A DNA stretch of 64,000 nucleotides from JAHEYG01 sp040403535 (GCA_040403535.1 JBBAKL010000004.1:46105-110104); one strand, 5' to 3'. Positions 33,832 through 42,907 are shown, counted from the stretch's first letter. Translations and numbers: made by a program. Notes: a model not told the origin generated them from the sequence alone.

Positions 33832-33839
33832 CAAATATA
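33832..33839 (-). promoter_or_regulatory. -7 promoter element of the aminotransferase gene
   Basis: TATATTTG on the minus strand is a perfect -7 match 22 nt before the ATG. The -33 position has no TTTG. Confidence 0.45.
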
Positions 33840-33913
33840 AACATAAAAAACGGCCCATTACTGAAGTTAATTTTAATTAAATGTTGAAATAATTTATGTC
33901 TAGGCCCTTTTTT

Positions 33914-33932
33914 AACCGTATATTTGACGGTT
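33914..33932 (+). promoter_or_regulatory. -7 element inside a 6-bp inverted repeat, helicase promoter
   Basis: TATATTTG (33919-33926) lies in the centre of an inverted repeat AACCGT (33914-33919) / ACGGTT (33927-33932), just before the helicase ATG at 33941. The dyad could be a repressor operator overlapping the promoter. The -33 match is poor, so the promoter call is moderate and the operator call is speculative. Confidence 0.4.
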
Positions 33933-33940
33933 GATTTTTT

Positions 33941-35449
33941 ATGACTGAAGCCCCAATTGCAACAGAGCCACGACAGCTCTATCCATACCAATCCGAAGCC
34001 GTTGAGAACATATTTTCACGTTTGCAGGAGTTGCCTCCTAATGCCAATTTATTGTTTCAATTACCTACCGGTGGAGGTAAAACGATTATTTTTTCGGAAA
34101 TCGCCCGTAGATTTATAGAAAAACATAATCGTAAAGTTCTAATTTTAACACACCGAATTGAGCTAAGTAGGCAAACAGCTGATGTGCTGAGTGACTTAGG
34201 GATTTCCAATAAAATTATTAACTCAGAAGTAAAAGATTTGCCGCGTCAAAGCGATTATCAGTGCTTCACGGCGTTGGTGGAAACATTAAACAATCGCTTA
34301 CAAGAAAATGATCAGTTTTTGGAAGATATTGGTTTGGTAATAGTGGATGAAGCGCATAACAATTCCTTCCGTAAAATATTCCACTATTTTAATGATATAA
34401 ATATTCTTGGTGTAACCGCTACTCCCTTAAGTAGCAATAAAAAATTACCGCTTTATCAAACTTACAGTGATTTAATTATCGGACAAAGCATCCCTAGTTT
34501 AATTGAACAGGGGTATTTGTGTGAAGGGGTAACATATTCGTATGATGTTAATTTAAGTTCACTACGTATTGGTAATAATGGTGAATTTACCGTTGGCTCG
34601 CACGAAATGTTGTATACTCAGGCTATCATGCAAAGTAAATTGCTTGAAGCTTATGAGGAGTTTGCTAAAGGAACAAAAACATTGATTTTTAATGCCGGAA
34701 TTCTAACCAGCAGAGCCGTTTATGAAACTTTTAAAAAGAAAGGTTATCCTGTCAGACATTTAGACAGTACATTCAGTGATCGCGAACGCGCCGAGACATT
34801 AGATTGGTTTAGAAATACTCCTGATGGTGTATTAAGCTCGGTTAGTATCTTAACAACCGGATTTGATGAGCCTGCTGTTGAAACCATCATGCTTAACCGT
34901 GCTACCAAGTCGCTTACATTATATCATCAAATGATCGGGCGTGGTAGTCGTGTTTTACCAACCAAAAAACAATTTAAAATTCTTGATTTAGGAAATAATT
35001 CACGTCGTTTTAATTTATGGCAGTATCCGATTGATTGGAAACACGTGTTTGTTGCCCCACATTTGTACCTTGAACACCGTTACAAAGATGAATGGGATTA
35101 TGAGTTGGAGAACGATTACGATATGCCTCCTGAGATTAAAGAACGCTTTTTGAACTCATCACAAGAATCATTTATCGTTCGCGACCGATACCTTGCTTGT
35201 TTGCGAAAGGGATTAAAACCACAAACGGTAATTGACGAATCAATAGAAGATCATTTTGCCCGAATAAAAGATAATGCCTCTGAATTTGATGAAGCGTTTG
35301 AACTTTACAACCTCTTGACTGAAGAAATGAAGTATAGAGTAAAACAATTTGGAAAGTGTATTAATGCTACCAATAACTATACCGATTGGCAATACCAGAC
35401 TTACTCCAGTAAATTACGTCGTCGTTTAATGAATTATTACGCTGAATAA
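33941..35449 (+). CDS. DEAD/DEAH-box superfamily 2 helicase
   Basis: A 502-aa SF2 helicase with the RecA-like pair only. Motifs: Q-like YPYQSEAV, PTGGGKTII (Walker A, about residue 43), ILTHRIELS (Ia), VIVDEAHNN (DEAH, II), VTATPLSS (III), STGF-type LTTGFDEP (V) and HQMIGRGSR (VI). It resembles SSL2/XPB-like stand-alone bacterial helicases of restriction-type ancestry, with a C-terminal helical extension (about 400-502). Substrate and role are unknown. Its stop overlaps the next start by one base. Confidence 0.9.
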   Translation: MTEAPIATEPRQLYPYQSEAVENIFSRLQELPPNANLLFQLPTGGGKTIIFSEIARRFIEKHNRKVLILTHRIELSRQTADVLSDLGISNKIINSEVKDLPRQSDYQCFTALVETLNNRLQENDQFLEDIGLVIVDEAHNNSFRKIFHYFNDINILGVTATPLSSNKKLPLYQTYSDLIIGQSIPSLIEQGYLCEGVTYSYDVNLSSLRIGNNGEFTVGSHEMLYTQAIMQSKLLEAYEEFAKGTKTLIFNAGILTSRAVYETFKKKGYPVRHLDSTFSDRERAETLDWFRNTPDGVLSSVSILTTGFDEPAVETIMLNRATKSLTLYHQMIGRGSRVLPTKKQFKILDLGNNSRRFNLWQYPIDWKHVFVAPHLYLEHRYKDEWDYELENDYDMPPEIKERFLNSSQESFIVRDRYLACLRKGLKPQTVIDESIEDHFARIKDNASEFDEAFELYNLLTEEMKYRVKQFGKCINATNNYTDWQYQTYSSKLRRRLMNYYAE

Positions 35450-35712
35450 TGACGCCTTACAAATTATATAAGATTTCAGGAGTACTTTCTATTGTATTTG
35501 GTGTATTCGGAGCCGTTTGTTTGATAGATATCCGGACAGTTCCGGCGGCTATGCTGCTTGCAATTGTTGGCTTTGTATTTGCAGGGGTTAATATTTTTTT
35601 AGACGCCAAATACGAGATTCATGACAGGAAATTTCCAATAGGTTATATTGGAATGATATTGAGTTCTCTGCCGGTTTTATTTTTATTAGCATTTGTGTTT
35701 TTTAAACGTTGA
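35449..35712 (+). CDS. Small three-span membrane protein, unknown function
   Basis: An 87-aa protein of three hydrophobic segments (about 9-27, 33-51, 65-84) with a charged loop YEIHDRKF. Its ATG overlaps the helicase stop (TAATG), and its own stop overlaps the TTG start of the prenyltransferase, so it is embedded in a tight operon. No family is recognised. Position hints at a link to the prenyltransferase rather than the helicase, but this is only context. Confidence 0.72.
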   Translation: MTPYKLYKISGVLSIVFGVFGAVCLIDIRTVPAAMLLAIVGFVFAGVNIFLDAKYEIHDRKFPIGYIGMILSSLPVLFLLAFVFFKR

Positions 35713-36569
35713 AGACCGTTAACAAATATCTGTCATTAGTTAAGTTTAGTCACACCGTTTTTGCTTTACCATTTGCAGTAATAGGGTTTTGTCTGGCAAT
35801 TTACTCCGGAAAAGCTGTATTTAGCTGGGAAAAATTAGGTTTAGTTTTGGCTTGTATGGTTACCGCCCGTAGTTCGGCGATGGCTTTTAACAGGTATATC
35901 GACAGACATTTTGATTCTAAAAACCCACGGACCGCCATCAGAGAAATTCCTGCCGGACAAATAAAACCAATTTCTGCTTTAATTTTTACAATAATCAGCG
36001 CTGCATTATTTTTGCTTAGTGCTTATTTAATTAATGAACTTTGTTTTTATTTATCGCCAGTGGCATTATTGGTGATATTGGGTTATAGTTATACTAAACG
36101 ATTTACACCATTGTGTCATTTAGTGTTGGGTTTAGGTTTGAGCTTGGCGCCTATTGGCGCTTATTTGGCACTGACCGAGCAGTTTGATATTTTGCCTATT
36201 ATTTTTTCAGTGTTAGTGTTTTTCTGGGTTGGTGGTTTTGATATCATTTTTGCTTTGCAGGATGAAGAGTTTGATAGAAGTGAAGGGCTCAAATCAATAC
36301 CTGTATTGATGGGAAAATCTAAGGCATTAAGGCTATCAGAGTTGATGCACGTTATTAGTGCTGTAGCAGTTGTTGTTGCCTTCAGTTATGGTAATTTTTC
36401 GTGGCTTTATATAGTTGGAGCAGTGGTATTTATTGGGTTGTTAATTTACCAGCATCTTATTGTAAAGCCTAACGATTTAAGCAGAGTTAACCTGGCATTT
36501 GGTACCAGTAATGGTGTAGCCAGTGTTATTTTTGGAACATTTGTCTGTTTGGATATTTTCCTTCTTTAG
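35709..36569 (+). CDS. UbiA-type polyprenyltransferase (possibly menaquinone-pathway MqnP)
   Basis: An intramembrane prenyltransferase of 286 aa with about eight transmembrane helices. Two aspartate motifs bind Mg-prenyl diphosphate: NRYIDRHFDSKNPRTA (NDxxD-type) and DEEFDRSEGLKSIP. It is close to the UbiA branch rather than MenA. In bacteria using menaquinone the futalosine-pathway enzyme MqnP is of this type, so MqnP is a reasonable guess. The start is TTG 35709, overlapping the upstream stop by 4 nt; MKTVNKYLSLVKFSHTVFALPF is a normal N-terminus. Confidence 0.88.
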   Translation: MKTVNKYLSLVKFSHTVFALPFAVIGFCLAIYSGKAVFSWEKLGLVLACMVTARSSAMAFNRYIDRHFDSKNPRTAIREIPAGQIKPISALIFTIISAALFLLSAYLINELCFYLSPVALLVILGYSYTKRFTPLCHLVLGLGLSLAPIGAYLALTEQFDILPIIFSVLVFFWVGGFDIIFALQDEEFDRSEGLKSIPVLMGKSKALRLSELMHVISAVAVVVAFSYGNFSWLYIVGAVVFIGLLIYQHLIVKPNDLSRVNLAFGTSNGVASVIFGTFVCLDIFLL

Positions 36570-36669
36570 AGCACCCGATAATTTATTCGCTGAATCCTCC
36601 AATTTTCGTCCTCAATTAAATTTTCTTACGTTAAAAATAACCCTAAATTTGTCGCTCAATCTTTCAATA

Positions 36670-37773
36670 ATGGAAGTAAAAGATATCAAAGAAACCAACT
36701 TGGTTCAAAATCCCGTAATCGCTCAAATGATGTTAAACAATCATGAGCAAATTGTATTTTGTAATGATAATGCTACCAGTTTAAAAGCCATCATTGCTAT
36801 TCATAACACGGTATTGGGTCCGTCATTAGGAGGAACCCGTATGTGGAATTACAATAATGAAATGGAAGCATTAAACGACGTTTTGCGTTTATCACGCGGA
36901 ATGACTTATAAGTCTTCTGTAGCCGGGTTGAATCTTGGTGGTGGAAAAGCGGTTATTATTGGTGATGCCAAGAAAGTAAAAAACGAAGCATTACTTCGTC
37001 GTTTTGGAAAATTTGTAGATAGTTTAGGTGGAAAGTATATTACTGCGGAAGATGTGGCGATGAGTAGTCGCGATATGGAAATCATTCACATGGAAACCGA
37101 GTTTGTGAGCGGTTTACCGGAAAATATGGGCGGAAGCGGAGATCCTTCTCCGGTTACAGCATATGGTGTTTATGTAAGTATGAAAGCCAGCGCAAAAGAA
37201 ACTTGGGGGAGTGATAGTTTATCAGGAAAAAAAGTATTAGTTCAAGGAATTGGTCATGTGGGTGAAAGTCTGGTTGATTATTTAACCAAAGAAGGTGCTA
37301 AAGTTTACATTAATGACATCAGTGAAGAGCGTGTTAAGGATGCTGTAAAAAAATACAAGGCAGAAGCTGTAACTGCCGATAAAATGTTTGACCTGGATAT
37401 TGATATTTATGCGCCTTGCGCTTTAGGTGCTACTGTAAATGACGAAACTTTAAGTCGCTTAAAGTGTAAAGTAATTTGCGGAGCCGCTAATAATCAGTTG
37501 GCCGATGAGAAAAAGCATGGCGAACTGGTTGGTAAAAAGGGTATTTTATATGCCCCGGATTTTGTTGTAAACGCAGGTGGAATCATTAATGTTTATTATG
37601 AACTAGAAGGATATAACCGTGACCGAGCCATGGCACATGCCGAAAAAATTTACGATAATACTTGGAACGTGATTCAAACTGCAAAGAATGAAGGCATTCC
37701 TACTTATATGGCAGCAAATGTTTTAGCCGAGAAACGTATCGAAGCTATTGCACGAATTAACGCCGTACTTTAA
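36670..37773 (+). CDS. Leucine dehydrogenase (Glu/Leu/Phe/Val dehydrogenase family)
   Basis: An NAD-dependent oxidative deaminase of branched-chain amino acids, 367 aa. Motifs: LGPSLGGTRMW, MTYKSSVAGLNLGGGKAVIIGD (the two substrate/catalytic lysines), ITAEDVAMSS and the Rossmann VQGIGHVGESL. These match leucine dehydrogenases of Bacillus closely. The start is ATG 36670 (MEVKDIKET); a longer frame upstream covers the intergenic region after the prenyltransferase and is not conserved-looking. Leucine versus phenylalanine preference cannot be settled here. Confidence 0.92.
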   Translation: MEVKDIKETNLVQNPVIAQMMLNNHEQIVFCNDNATSLKAIIAIHNTVLGPSLGGTRMWNYNNEMEALNDVLRLSRGMTYKSSVAGLNLGGGKAVIIGDAKKVKNEALLRRFGKFVDSLGGKYITAEDVAMSSRDMEIIHMETEFVSGLPENMGGSGDPSPVTAYGVYVSMKASAKETWGSDSLSGKKVLVQGIGHVGESLVDYLTKEGAKVYINDISEERVKDAVKKYKAEAVTADKMFDLDIDIYAPCALGATVNDETLSRLKCKVICGAANNQLADEKKHGELVGKKGILYAPDFVVNAGGIINVYYELEGYNRDRAMAHAEKIYDNTWNVIQTAKNEGIPTYMAANVLAEKRIEAIARINAVL

Positions 37774-37868
37774 TTTTTAATTTTTTTTTGAATGAAGAAT
37801 AATTGCTTCATTAAGTGTTTTAAATTCTGATTCAAAAAACTGTAACTCTAAACCAAAATAAGTTCTTT

Positions 37869-38807
37869 ATGCTAAACCGAAGATTTTTACGTATAAAAGT
37901 AATGCAGATGCTCTACTCGTATTTCCAACACGAAAATGCGGATATGGCTTCGTTCGAAGTAGAACTGTTTAAGAGTTTAGATAAAGTATACAGCTTATAT
38001 CTCACCATTCTGGCTTTGTTCTCCGATATTCATCATACCGCTTACATGATTATTGATGAAAATAAAAACAAACGTTTGCCTTCACAGGAAGATCTTAATC
38101 CTAATTTGAAGTTCGTTAATAATACTTTGTTAGTGGCTTTATCCGAAAGTAAAGAGCTGAAAAAAGAATTTGAAAAGAATAAAATTTCATGGCAAAGCGA
38201 TTACGATCTAGTTCGCAAATTATATACCGAAATCCGAAATACCGAGGCTTACAAAAGTTATATGACTAATGGTAATGAAAATACGGTTAAGGAAGACCGG
38301 GAATTTTTGGTAAATCTTATTCTCAATCACCTTGGTGAACACGAACTGCTAAATCACTTATTTGAAGATAAAAACATTCATTGGGCCGATGATTCTTTTT
38401 TAGCTTTTAATTCTGTTATCAGAAATTTTGAATCTTTTGAAGGTAAGTTTGAATTGTTGCCATTGTTAAAAGATGAGGCTGATGACACGAAGTTTTTGTC
38501 AACCTTATTCCGTAAAACAATACAGTTTAATAACGCTCATGAGGAGTTGATAAAGAATCACACTAAAAACTGGGAATTGGATCGTATTGCCAGCATGGAC
38601 ATGTTACTGATGAAGATGGCAATAGCTGAAATTATATATTTACCTAATATACCGGTTAAGGTTTCTTTAAACGAATACATTGATATCTCTAAGGAATATT
38701 CCACACCAAATAGTAAAACTTTTGTGAACGGAGTGCTGGATAAAATTATTGCTGAACTAAAACGCGATAATAAAATTCAGAAGACAGGCAGAGGATTACA
38801 GGAATAA
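37869..38807 (+). CDS. nusB: Transcription antitermination protein NusB, long Bacteroidota form
   Basis: NusB helps assemble rRNA antitermination complexes with NusE. It is normally about 140 aa; this protein is 312 aa. The start MLNRRFLRIKVMQMLYSYF is the conserved first helix. The last 110 residues (WELDRIASMDMLLMKMAIAEI, VKVSLNEYIDISKEYSTPNSKTFVNGVLDKI) are the conserved RNA-binding core. The extra 150 or so residues are inserted in the middle as a charged helical region, as in other Bacteroidota NusB proteins I recall. Confidence 0.92.
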   Translation: MLNRRFLRIKVMQMLYSYFQHENADMASFEVELFKSLDKVYSLYLTILALFSDIHHTAYMIIDENKNKRLPSQEDLNPNLKFVNNTLLVALSESKELKKEFEKNKISWQSDYDLVRKLYTEIRNTEAYKSYMTNGNENTVKEDREFLVNLILNHLGEHELLNHLFEDKNIHWADDSFLAFNSVIRNFESFEGKFELLPLLKDEADDTKFLSTLFRKTIQFNNAHEELIKNHTKNWELDRIASMDMLLMKMAIAEIIYLPNIPVKVSLNEYIDISKEYSTPNSKTFVNGVLDKIIAELKRDNKIQKTGRGLQE

Positions 38808-38909
38808 ATTAGCCATGGTGTTGATACATTGTTAACACTAATCCCCTTAAAAATACATTTTTTTTATAATATTATCATTGGTAAGATATATTGCTTACAG
38901 GATATTATT

Positions 38910-41294
38910 ATGAAGAAATTTTTATACTCTTTTTTCATCGTTTTTTTAGCGCTGGGCTTAAGTGCTCAAAAGAAAAAGGTTCGCATTACGGATGAAACCT
39001 ACGAAAAACTTCCACGTTATTTATTAAATGAAATAAACCGTTTTCGTAAAGAAAAAGGACTGGATACATTGGAGGCAAATTCTTTGTTAACCGAATCTTC
39101 GGCAGTTTGCTTGGATGATTATGAAAATGGCGGACAGCCAAAAGTTGACCCGAAAAAAACAAAAAGGCATTTAAAAGAAGTTGGTGCAACCAATAAGGGT
39201 GAAGAGTTAATCATGATGGCACCATTAAGTAAAGGCCGCGAAAATTACAGCATGGAAGATGTTGCCAAAGTTATCTATACACGTTGGGAAAATAATAAGA
39301 AGGATTTAGCGGTGGTACTTAATCCAAAGTATGTGTACATGGGAATAAGTTATTTAGTGTCGGAAGATTCAAAGAAGATTTATGTTGCAGCTACATTGGG
39401 CGGATATGATATAGAAAACAAGGGTGCTGATAACAAAGGAGAATTGGAAGTGCCATATAATACTAAATCAAAAAAATTAAAAGCCCCAGATTTAAAGGGA
39501 TGTAAAAATTGCGATAAGTGGAAAAATTTCGATGATCTGCAAAAAGGATTATACGTACAGGATGGAAAAATTTATTTGAAATACGGCAGTATTAAAGAGC
39601 TTAAGCGTTTACTGAAAAAACCTAAGGATGGTATTGCTGTTGATATCGTTCAACGCGCACAATATGAAAACGCCGACTACAACATCATTGACAATAACCT
39701 TTATAATAAGGGAGTCATGACCAAGGTAGTTTACAAAGATAAATTTTTCAAAAAGAACCGTATTAAGCAGGATCCAAAGGCTAAAAAGAAAATCCGCATT
39801 ACTAAAATAGAGGTCGAGATGGGAAAAGTGAATTCTAAGATCCAAGGTCCTTATGAGTTAAATTTAATTATAGTTCAGGATGGTAAAGTTTGCCGAACCG
39901 TAACCCGCTCTTATTTAGAAGATGGAGATCCTGAAAGCAATACGCCAATTGGGATTTTACCTGCCAACGATTCAAAAGGATTAAAGCCGCCTTTTATCCC
40001 GCGTTCGGAAAGTTCGATCATCAACTTTACCATTCCTTTCGAGAAAAATAAATTCGAATTTAAAACAGAAGACATTCAGCCTCTGATTAATGCGTTAAAC
40101 GAGCCTGATTTTATTATAGAAGGGCTTTATATTTATGCGTACTCGTCTATTGAAGGTGATTCGGTATCCAATGCTAAATTACAACGTAAACGTGCCGAAA
40201 GTGTGACTAATGTTTTACAAAGTCGCCAGAGTTTAAAAATTACCCCTGTAATTGAAACACGCGACAGCTGGAATTTGTTTTTACTGGAGAATGAAGACGG
40301 AAAGTACGCAGATCTTGTAAAATCAGGAAAGGGTAAGTGTATCGATAAAATTAATGGCGATAAAGCATTACTAACGGAGTTGGAGCCGATTTTAGCCCGT
40401 GAGCGTTTTGCACAAATAATCATGGATGTTACTTACGATGTTAGCGGAAACAAAGAGCAAAAGTATAGCATGGTAACTTTCAATAGGTCATTAAAAGCAA
40501 ATGATGCCAATAAGGGATATAAAATCATGGAGTATGTAGGGCAAGAGGTGAAAAATAAAAAATATTCTGCCGGCGCATTAGACAGTCTCGAAATTCCTAA
40601 TGATCCGAAATTCGTTAACATGATGAATAATAAAGTTCATTACCGTTTTCTGATTAACAATAATAATGTGGATGAAGATGATTATGATGAACTGAAGCGT
40701 TTGTTGGCAATTGATCCAAACAATGAAATATTAAAGTATAATAATTTGTATTGCTCCATAAAAATGGACAGTGCTTTTGTTAAGCAAGAAGATCAGGAAA
40801 AAATGCAGCAGAAAATTGATGAATTGTACAAAAGCAAAATCGACAAGAAATACCTGGATGGTTTAAATATTGAATGGCAGTTTAAACTGATGGATATTTT
40901 AGACACAACTGATACACCAATTGCTGAAGCCGCCCGTGACGCATGTATTAACCGCATTAAAAGTTTTTACGATATGAAATCTGCTAGTTGGCAAAATGCA
41001 TTAAAGTTAGCTTATGCCTTTTCGCGTGCTAAAGATTTTAAATACGCTGCAACTATTTTAGAGTCGTATGTGAATGAAAGAGCCGATGAAAATCTGATTC
41101 TGGCATACATCAGCATTGCGTCTCATTTACCTGAAAAGTTCTATTCGCGTAATTTTGCCAATGCTCTTGGTTATTATAAGGCGCGTAATCCGGAACGCTA
41201 TTGCAAATTATTTGGCTACCCGTATATGAGTTTCCAGGTGTTGGATAATCCGGATATCAAAAAAGAATTCAGAAGTACTGGGTGTGGTAATTGA
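38910..41294 (+). CDS. Secreted CAP-domain protein fused to an OmpA-like domain
   Basis: A 794-aa protein; I start at MKKFLYSFFIVFLALGLSAQ (38910), a clear signal peptide, rather than at the longer in-frame start. The CAP/SCP-like domain is at about 25-165 (LLNEINRFRKEKGLDTLEA ... YVYMGISYL). The middle section contains KGCKNCDKW and many lysines. An OmpA/MotB-like beta-alpha domain is at about 368-480 (PFEKNKFEFKTEDIQPLI, AKLQRKRAESVTNVL). The C-terminal 300 residues are helical, TPR-like. The parts suggest peptidoglycan contact in the periplasm; the function is not known. It stands alone before eno. Confidence 0.85.
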   Translation: MKKFLYSFFIVFLALGLSAQKKKVRITDETYEKLPRYLLNEINRFRKEKGLDTLEANSLLTESSAVCLDDYENGGQPKVDPKKTKRHLKEVGATNKGEELIMMAPLSKGRENYSMEDVAKVIYTRWENNKKDLAVVLNPKYVYMGISYLVSEDSKKIYVAATLGGYDIENKGADNKGELEVPYNTKSKKLKAPDLKGCKNCDKWKNFDDLQKGLYVQDGKIYLKYGSIKELKRLLKKPKDGIAVDIVQRAQYENADYNIIDNNLYNKGVMTKVVYKDKFFKKNRIKQDPKAKKKIRITKIEVEMGKVNSKIQGPYELNLIIVQDGKVCRTVTRSYLEDGDPESNTPIGILPANDSKGLKPPFIPRSESSIINFTIPFEKNKFEFKTEDIQPLINALNEPDFIIEGLYIYAYSSIEGDSVSNAKLQRKRAESVTNVLQSRQSLKITPVIETRDSWNLFLLENEDGKYADLVKSGKGKCIDKINGDKALLTELEPILARERFAQIIMDVTYDVSGNKEQKYSMVTFNRSLKANDANKGYKIMEYVGQEVKNKKYSAGALDSLEIPNDPKFVNMMNNKVHYRFLINNNNVDEDDYDELKRLLAIDPNNEILKYNNLYCSIKMDSAFVKQEDQEKMQQKIDELYKSKIDKKYLDGLNIEWQFKLMDILDTTDTPIAEAARDACINRIKSFYDMKSASWQNALKLAYAFSRAKDFKYAATILESYVNERADENLILAYISIASHLPEKFYSRNFANALGYYKARNPERYCKLFGYPYMSFQVLDNPDIKKEFRSTGCGN

Positions 41295-41406
41295 TCAGTT
41301 TCGTAGTTAATTTCACTACTTTCAATTATATCTGATTTAGTTATAATTCAATGATAGTTCAGATTATATGATTTTTCTGATAATCTTGTTTTTTTGTTTT
41401 CTGATA

Positions 41407-41476
41407 AATAAGCTGAGAGGTGTAAAAACACCGTGAGATTGTTAAATAGATTTAAATTAGAAATTTACAGCTTATT
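41407..41476 (+). promoter_or_regulatory. Nested-hairpin RNA element candidate upstream of eno
   Basis: A perfect 9-bp closing stem (41407-41415 with 41468-41476) encloses GGTGT/ACACC (41419-41432, 4-nt loop) and TAAATT/AATTTA (41453-41467, 3-nt loop), the latter stacked directly on the closing stem. It lies in the 320-nt gap between 41294 and 41615. The best promoter for eno (41588) is downstream of it, so it may be an independent small RNA or a 3' element of the upstream gene. A weak -7-like TAATCTTG occurs at 41381-41388. In such AT-rich DNA chance folding is possible. I see nothing else in the gap. Confidence 0.25.
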
Positions 41477-41565
41477 AATTGCGCCTTTAAGGTAATGGTA
41501 AATTTGATGAGATATGGACAATAGTGCCTCTACAGAATATTTATTCACGATTTATTTACACAATA

Positions 41566-41595
41566 ACTTAAAAAATTCAATTTTCTCTATCTTCG
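41566..41595 (+). promoter_or_regulatory. Probable promoter of eno
   Basis: TATCTTCG (41588-41595) matches TAnnTTTG with one T-to-C change. The -33 position 18 nt upstream reads ACTT, a poor match. The predicted leader is about 15 nt. Confidence 0.4.
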
Positions 41596-41614
41596 CACTC
41601 TAAATTTAATAACT

Positions 41615-42904
41615 ATGTCATACATACATTCCATTACTGCCCGCCAAATATTGGATTCGAGAGGCAATCCAACCGTTGAGGTTGATGTAATTACTGAAAA
41701 CGGTGTTATTGGTCGTGCGGCGGTTCCGTCCGGGGCTTCAACCGGTACACATGAGGCGGTTGAGTTACGCGATAATGATAAGTCTCAATACTTAGGAAAA
41801 AGTGTAAACCGCGCGGTAAATAATGTAAATACAGTTATAAATGAAAATTTAAAAGGAGCGTACATTCTGGATCAGGCCGACTTAGACGCGCGTTTAATTC
41901 AGTTAGATGGTTCACCGAATAAAGCAAATTTAGGTGCCAACGCTATTCTTGGCGTATCACTAGCTGCTGCTAAAGCCGCAGCTTTAGAAACAGGCATGCC
42001 TCTTTACCGTTATGTGGGCGGTGTAAATGCAGGTTTATTGCCGATTCCAATGATGAATATCTTAAACGGTGGCGCGCATGCCGATAATGGTATCGATTTC
42101 CAGGAATTTATGATTATGCCGGTTGGTGCGGAATCCTTTAGCGATGGTTTACGCATGGGAACTGAAATTTTCCACCATTTAAAAGCAGTGTTAAAATCAC
42201 AAAAATTAGCAACCAACGTTGGCGACGAAGGTGGATTTGCTCCTGATTTCAAGAGTAATGAAGACGCAATCAAAGCAGTAATGCAAGCTATTGAAAAAGC
42301 AGGATACAAGCCGGGTGAAGATATTTATATTGCCATGGACGCCGCATCTTCCGAATTCTATAATGCGGATGAAAAAGTATATCATTTTAAAAAATCAACG
42401 GGCGACAAATTAACCAGCGATCAGATGGTTAGCTATTGGGCGGAATGGTGTAAAAAATATCCAATCATTTCCATTGAGGACGGTTTTGCTGAAGACGATT
42501 GGGCAGGTTGGAAAAAAATGACCGATACCTTAGGCGATAAAGTACAGTTAGTAGGGGACGACTTGTTTGTTACTAATTCTCAGCGTCTTGCAAAAGGTAT
42601 CAATGAGGGTGTAGCTAATTCTATTCTTGTGAAAGTTAACCAAATTGGTACCTTAAGTGAAACCATTGAGGCTGTAACCATGGCGCATATGAATTCCTAT
42701 ACCTCGGTTATGAGTCACCGTAGTGGTGAAACAGAAGATACTACCATTGCTGATTTAGCTGTGGCATTAGGTTGCGGACAAATTAAAACCGGTTCTGCTT
42801 CCCGTAGCGACAGGATCGCAAAATACAATCAGTTATTACGTATTGAAGAGCAATTAGGAAATTCGGCCCGTTATTTAGGCAAGACATTCAAATTTGCGAG
42901 ATAA
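41615..42904 (+). CDS. eno: Enolase
   Basis: It interconverts 2-phosphoglycerate and PEP in glycolysis and gluconeogenesis. The 429-aa length is standard. The N-terminal domain has SRGNPTVEVDV and SGASTGTHEAVELRD. The barrel has the metal-binding Asp/Glu residues in AMDAASSEF, SIEDGFAEDDW and VGDDLFVTN, the catalytic Lys in ILVKVNQIGTLSE, and SHRSGETED near the C-terminus. It pairs metabolically with ppsA. It is closed by the terminator at 42908-42936. Confidence 0.98.
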   Translation: MSYIHSITARQILDSRGNPTVEVDVITENGVIGRAAVPSGASTGTHEAVELRDNDKSQYLGKSVNRAVNNVNTVINENLKGAYILDQADLDARLIQLDGSPNKANLGANAILGVSLAAAKAAALETGMPLYRYVGGVNAGLLPIPMMNILNGGAHADNGIDFQEFMIMPVGAESFSDGLRMGTEIFHHLKAVLKSQKLATNVGDEGGFAPDFKSNEDAIKAVMQAIEKAGYKPGEDIYIAMDAASSEFYNADEKVYHFKKSTGDKLTSDQMVSYWAEWCKKYPIISIEDGFAEDDWAGWKKMTDTLGDKVQLVGDDLFVTNSQRLAKGINEGVANSILVKVNQIGTLSETIEAVTMAHMNSYTSVMSHRSGETEDTTIADLAVALGCGQIKTGSASRSDRIAKYNQLLRIEEQLGNSARYLGKTFKFAR

Positions 42905-42907
42905 GTC

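Noticed and set aside
36523..36669. Longer N-terminus for leucine dehydrogenase
   Set aside because: The extra 49 residues overlap the prenyltransferase 3' end and intergenic AT-rich DNA and do not resemble the family; ATG 36670 gives the normal N-terminus.
37791..37812. AATGAAG/CTTCATT hairpin after leucine dehydrogenase as a terminator
   Set aside because: The stem is weak, and its T run lies before rather than after it on the plus strand.
38829..38909. Longer N-terminus for the CAP-OmpA protein
   Set aside because: It would place 27 residues before a perfect signal peptide, which must be N-terminal to work.
41411..41435. CTGAGAGGTG near 41413-41422, resembling part of a TPP riboswitch
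   Set aside because: The rest of the TPP core is absent, and the downstream gene is enolase, which has no thiamine link.
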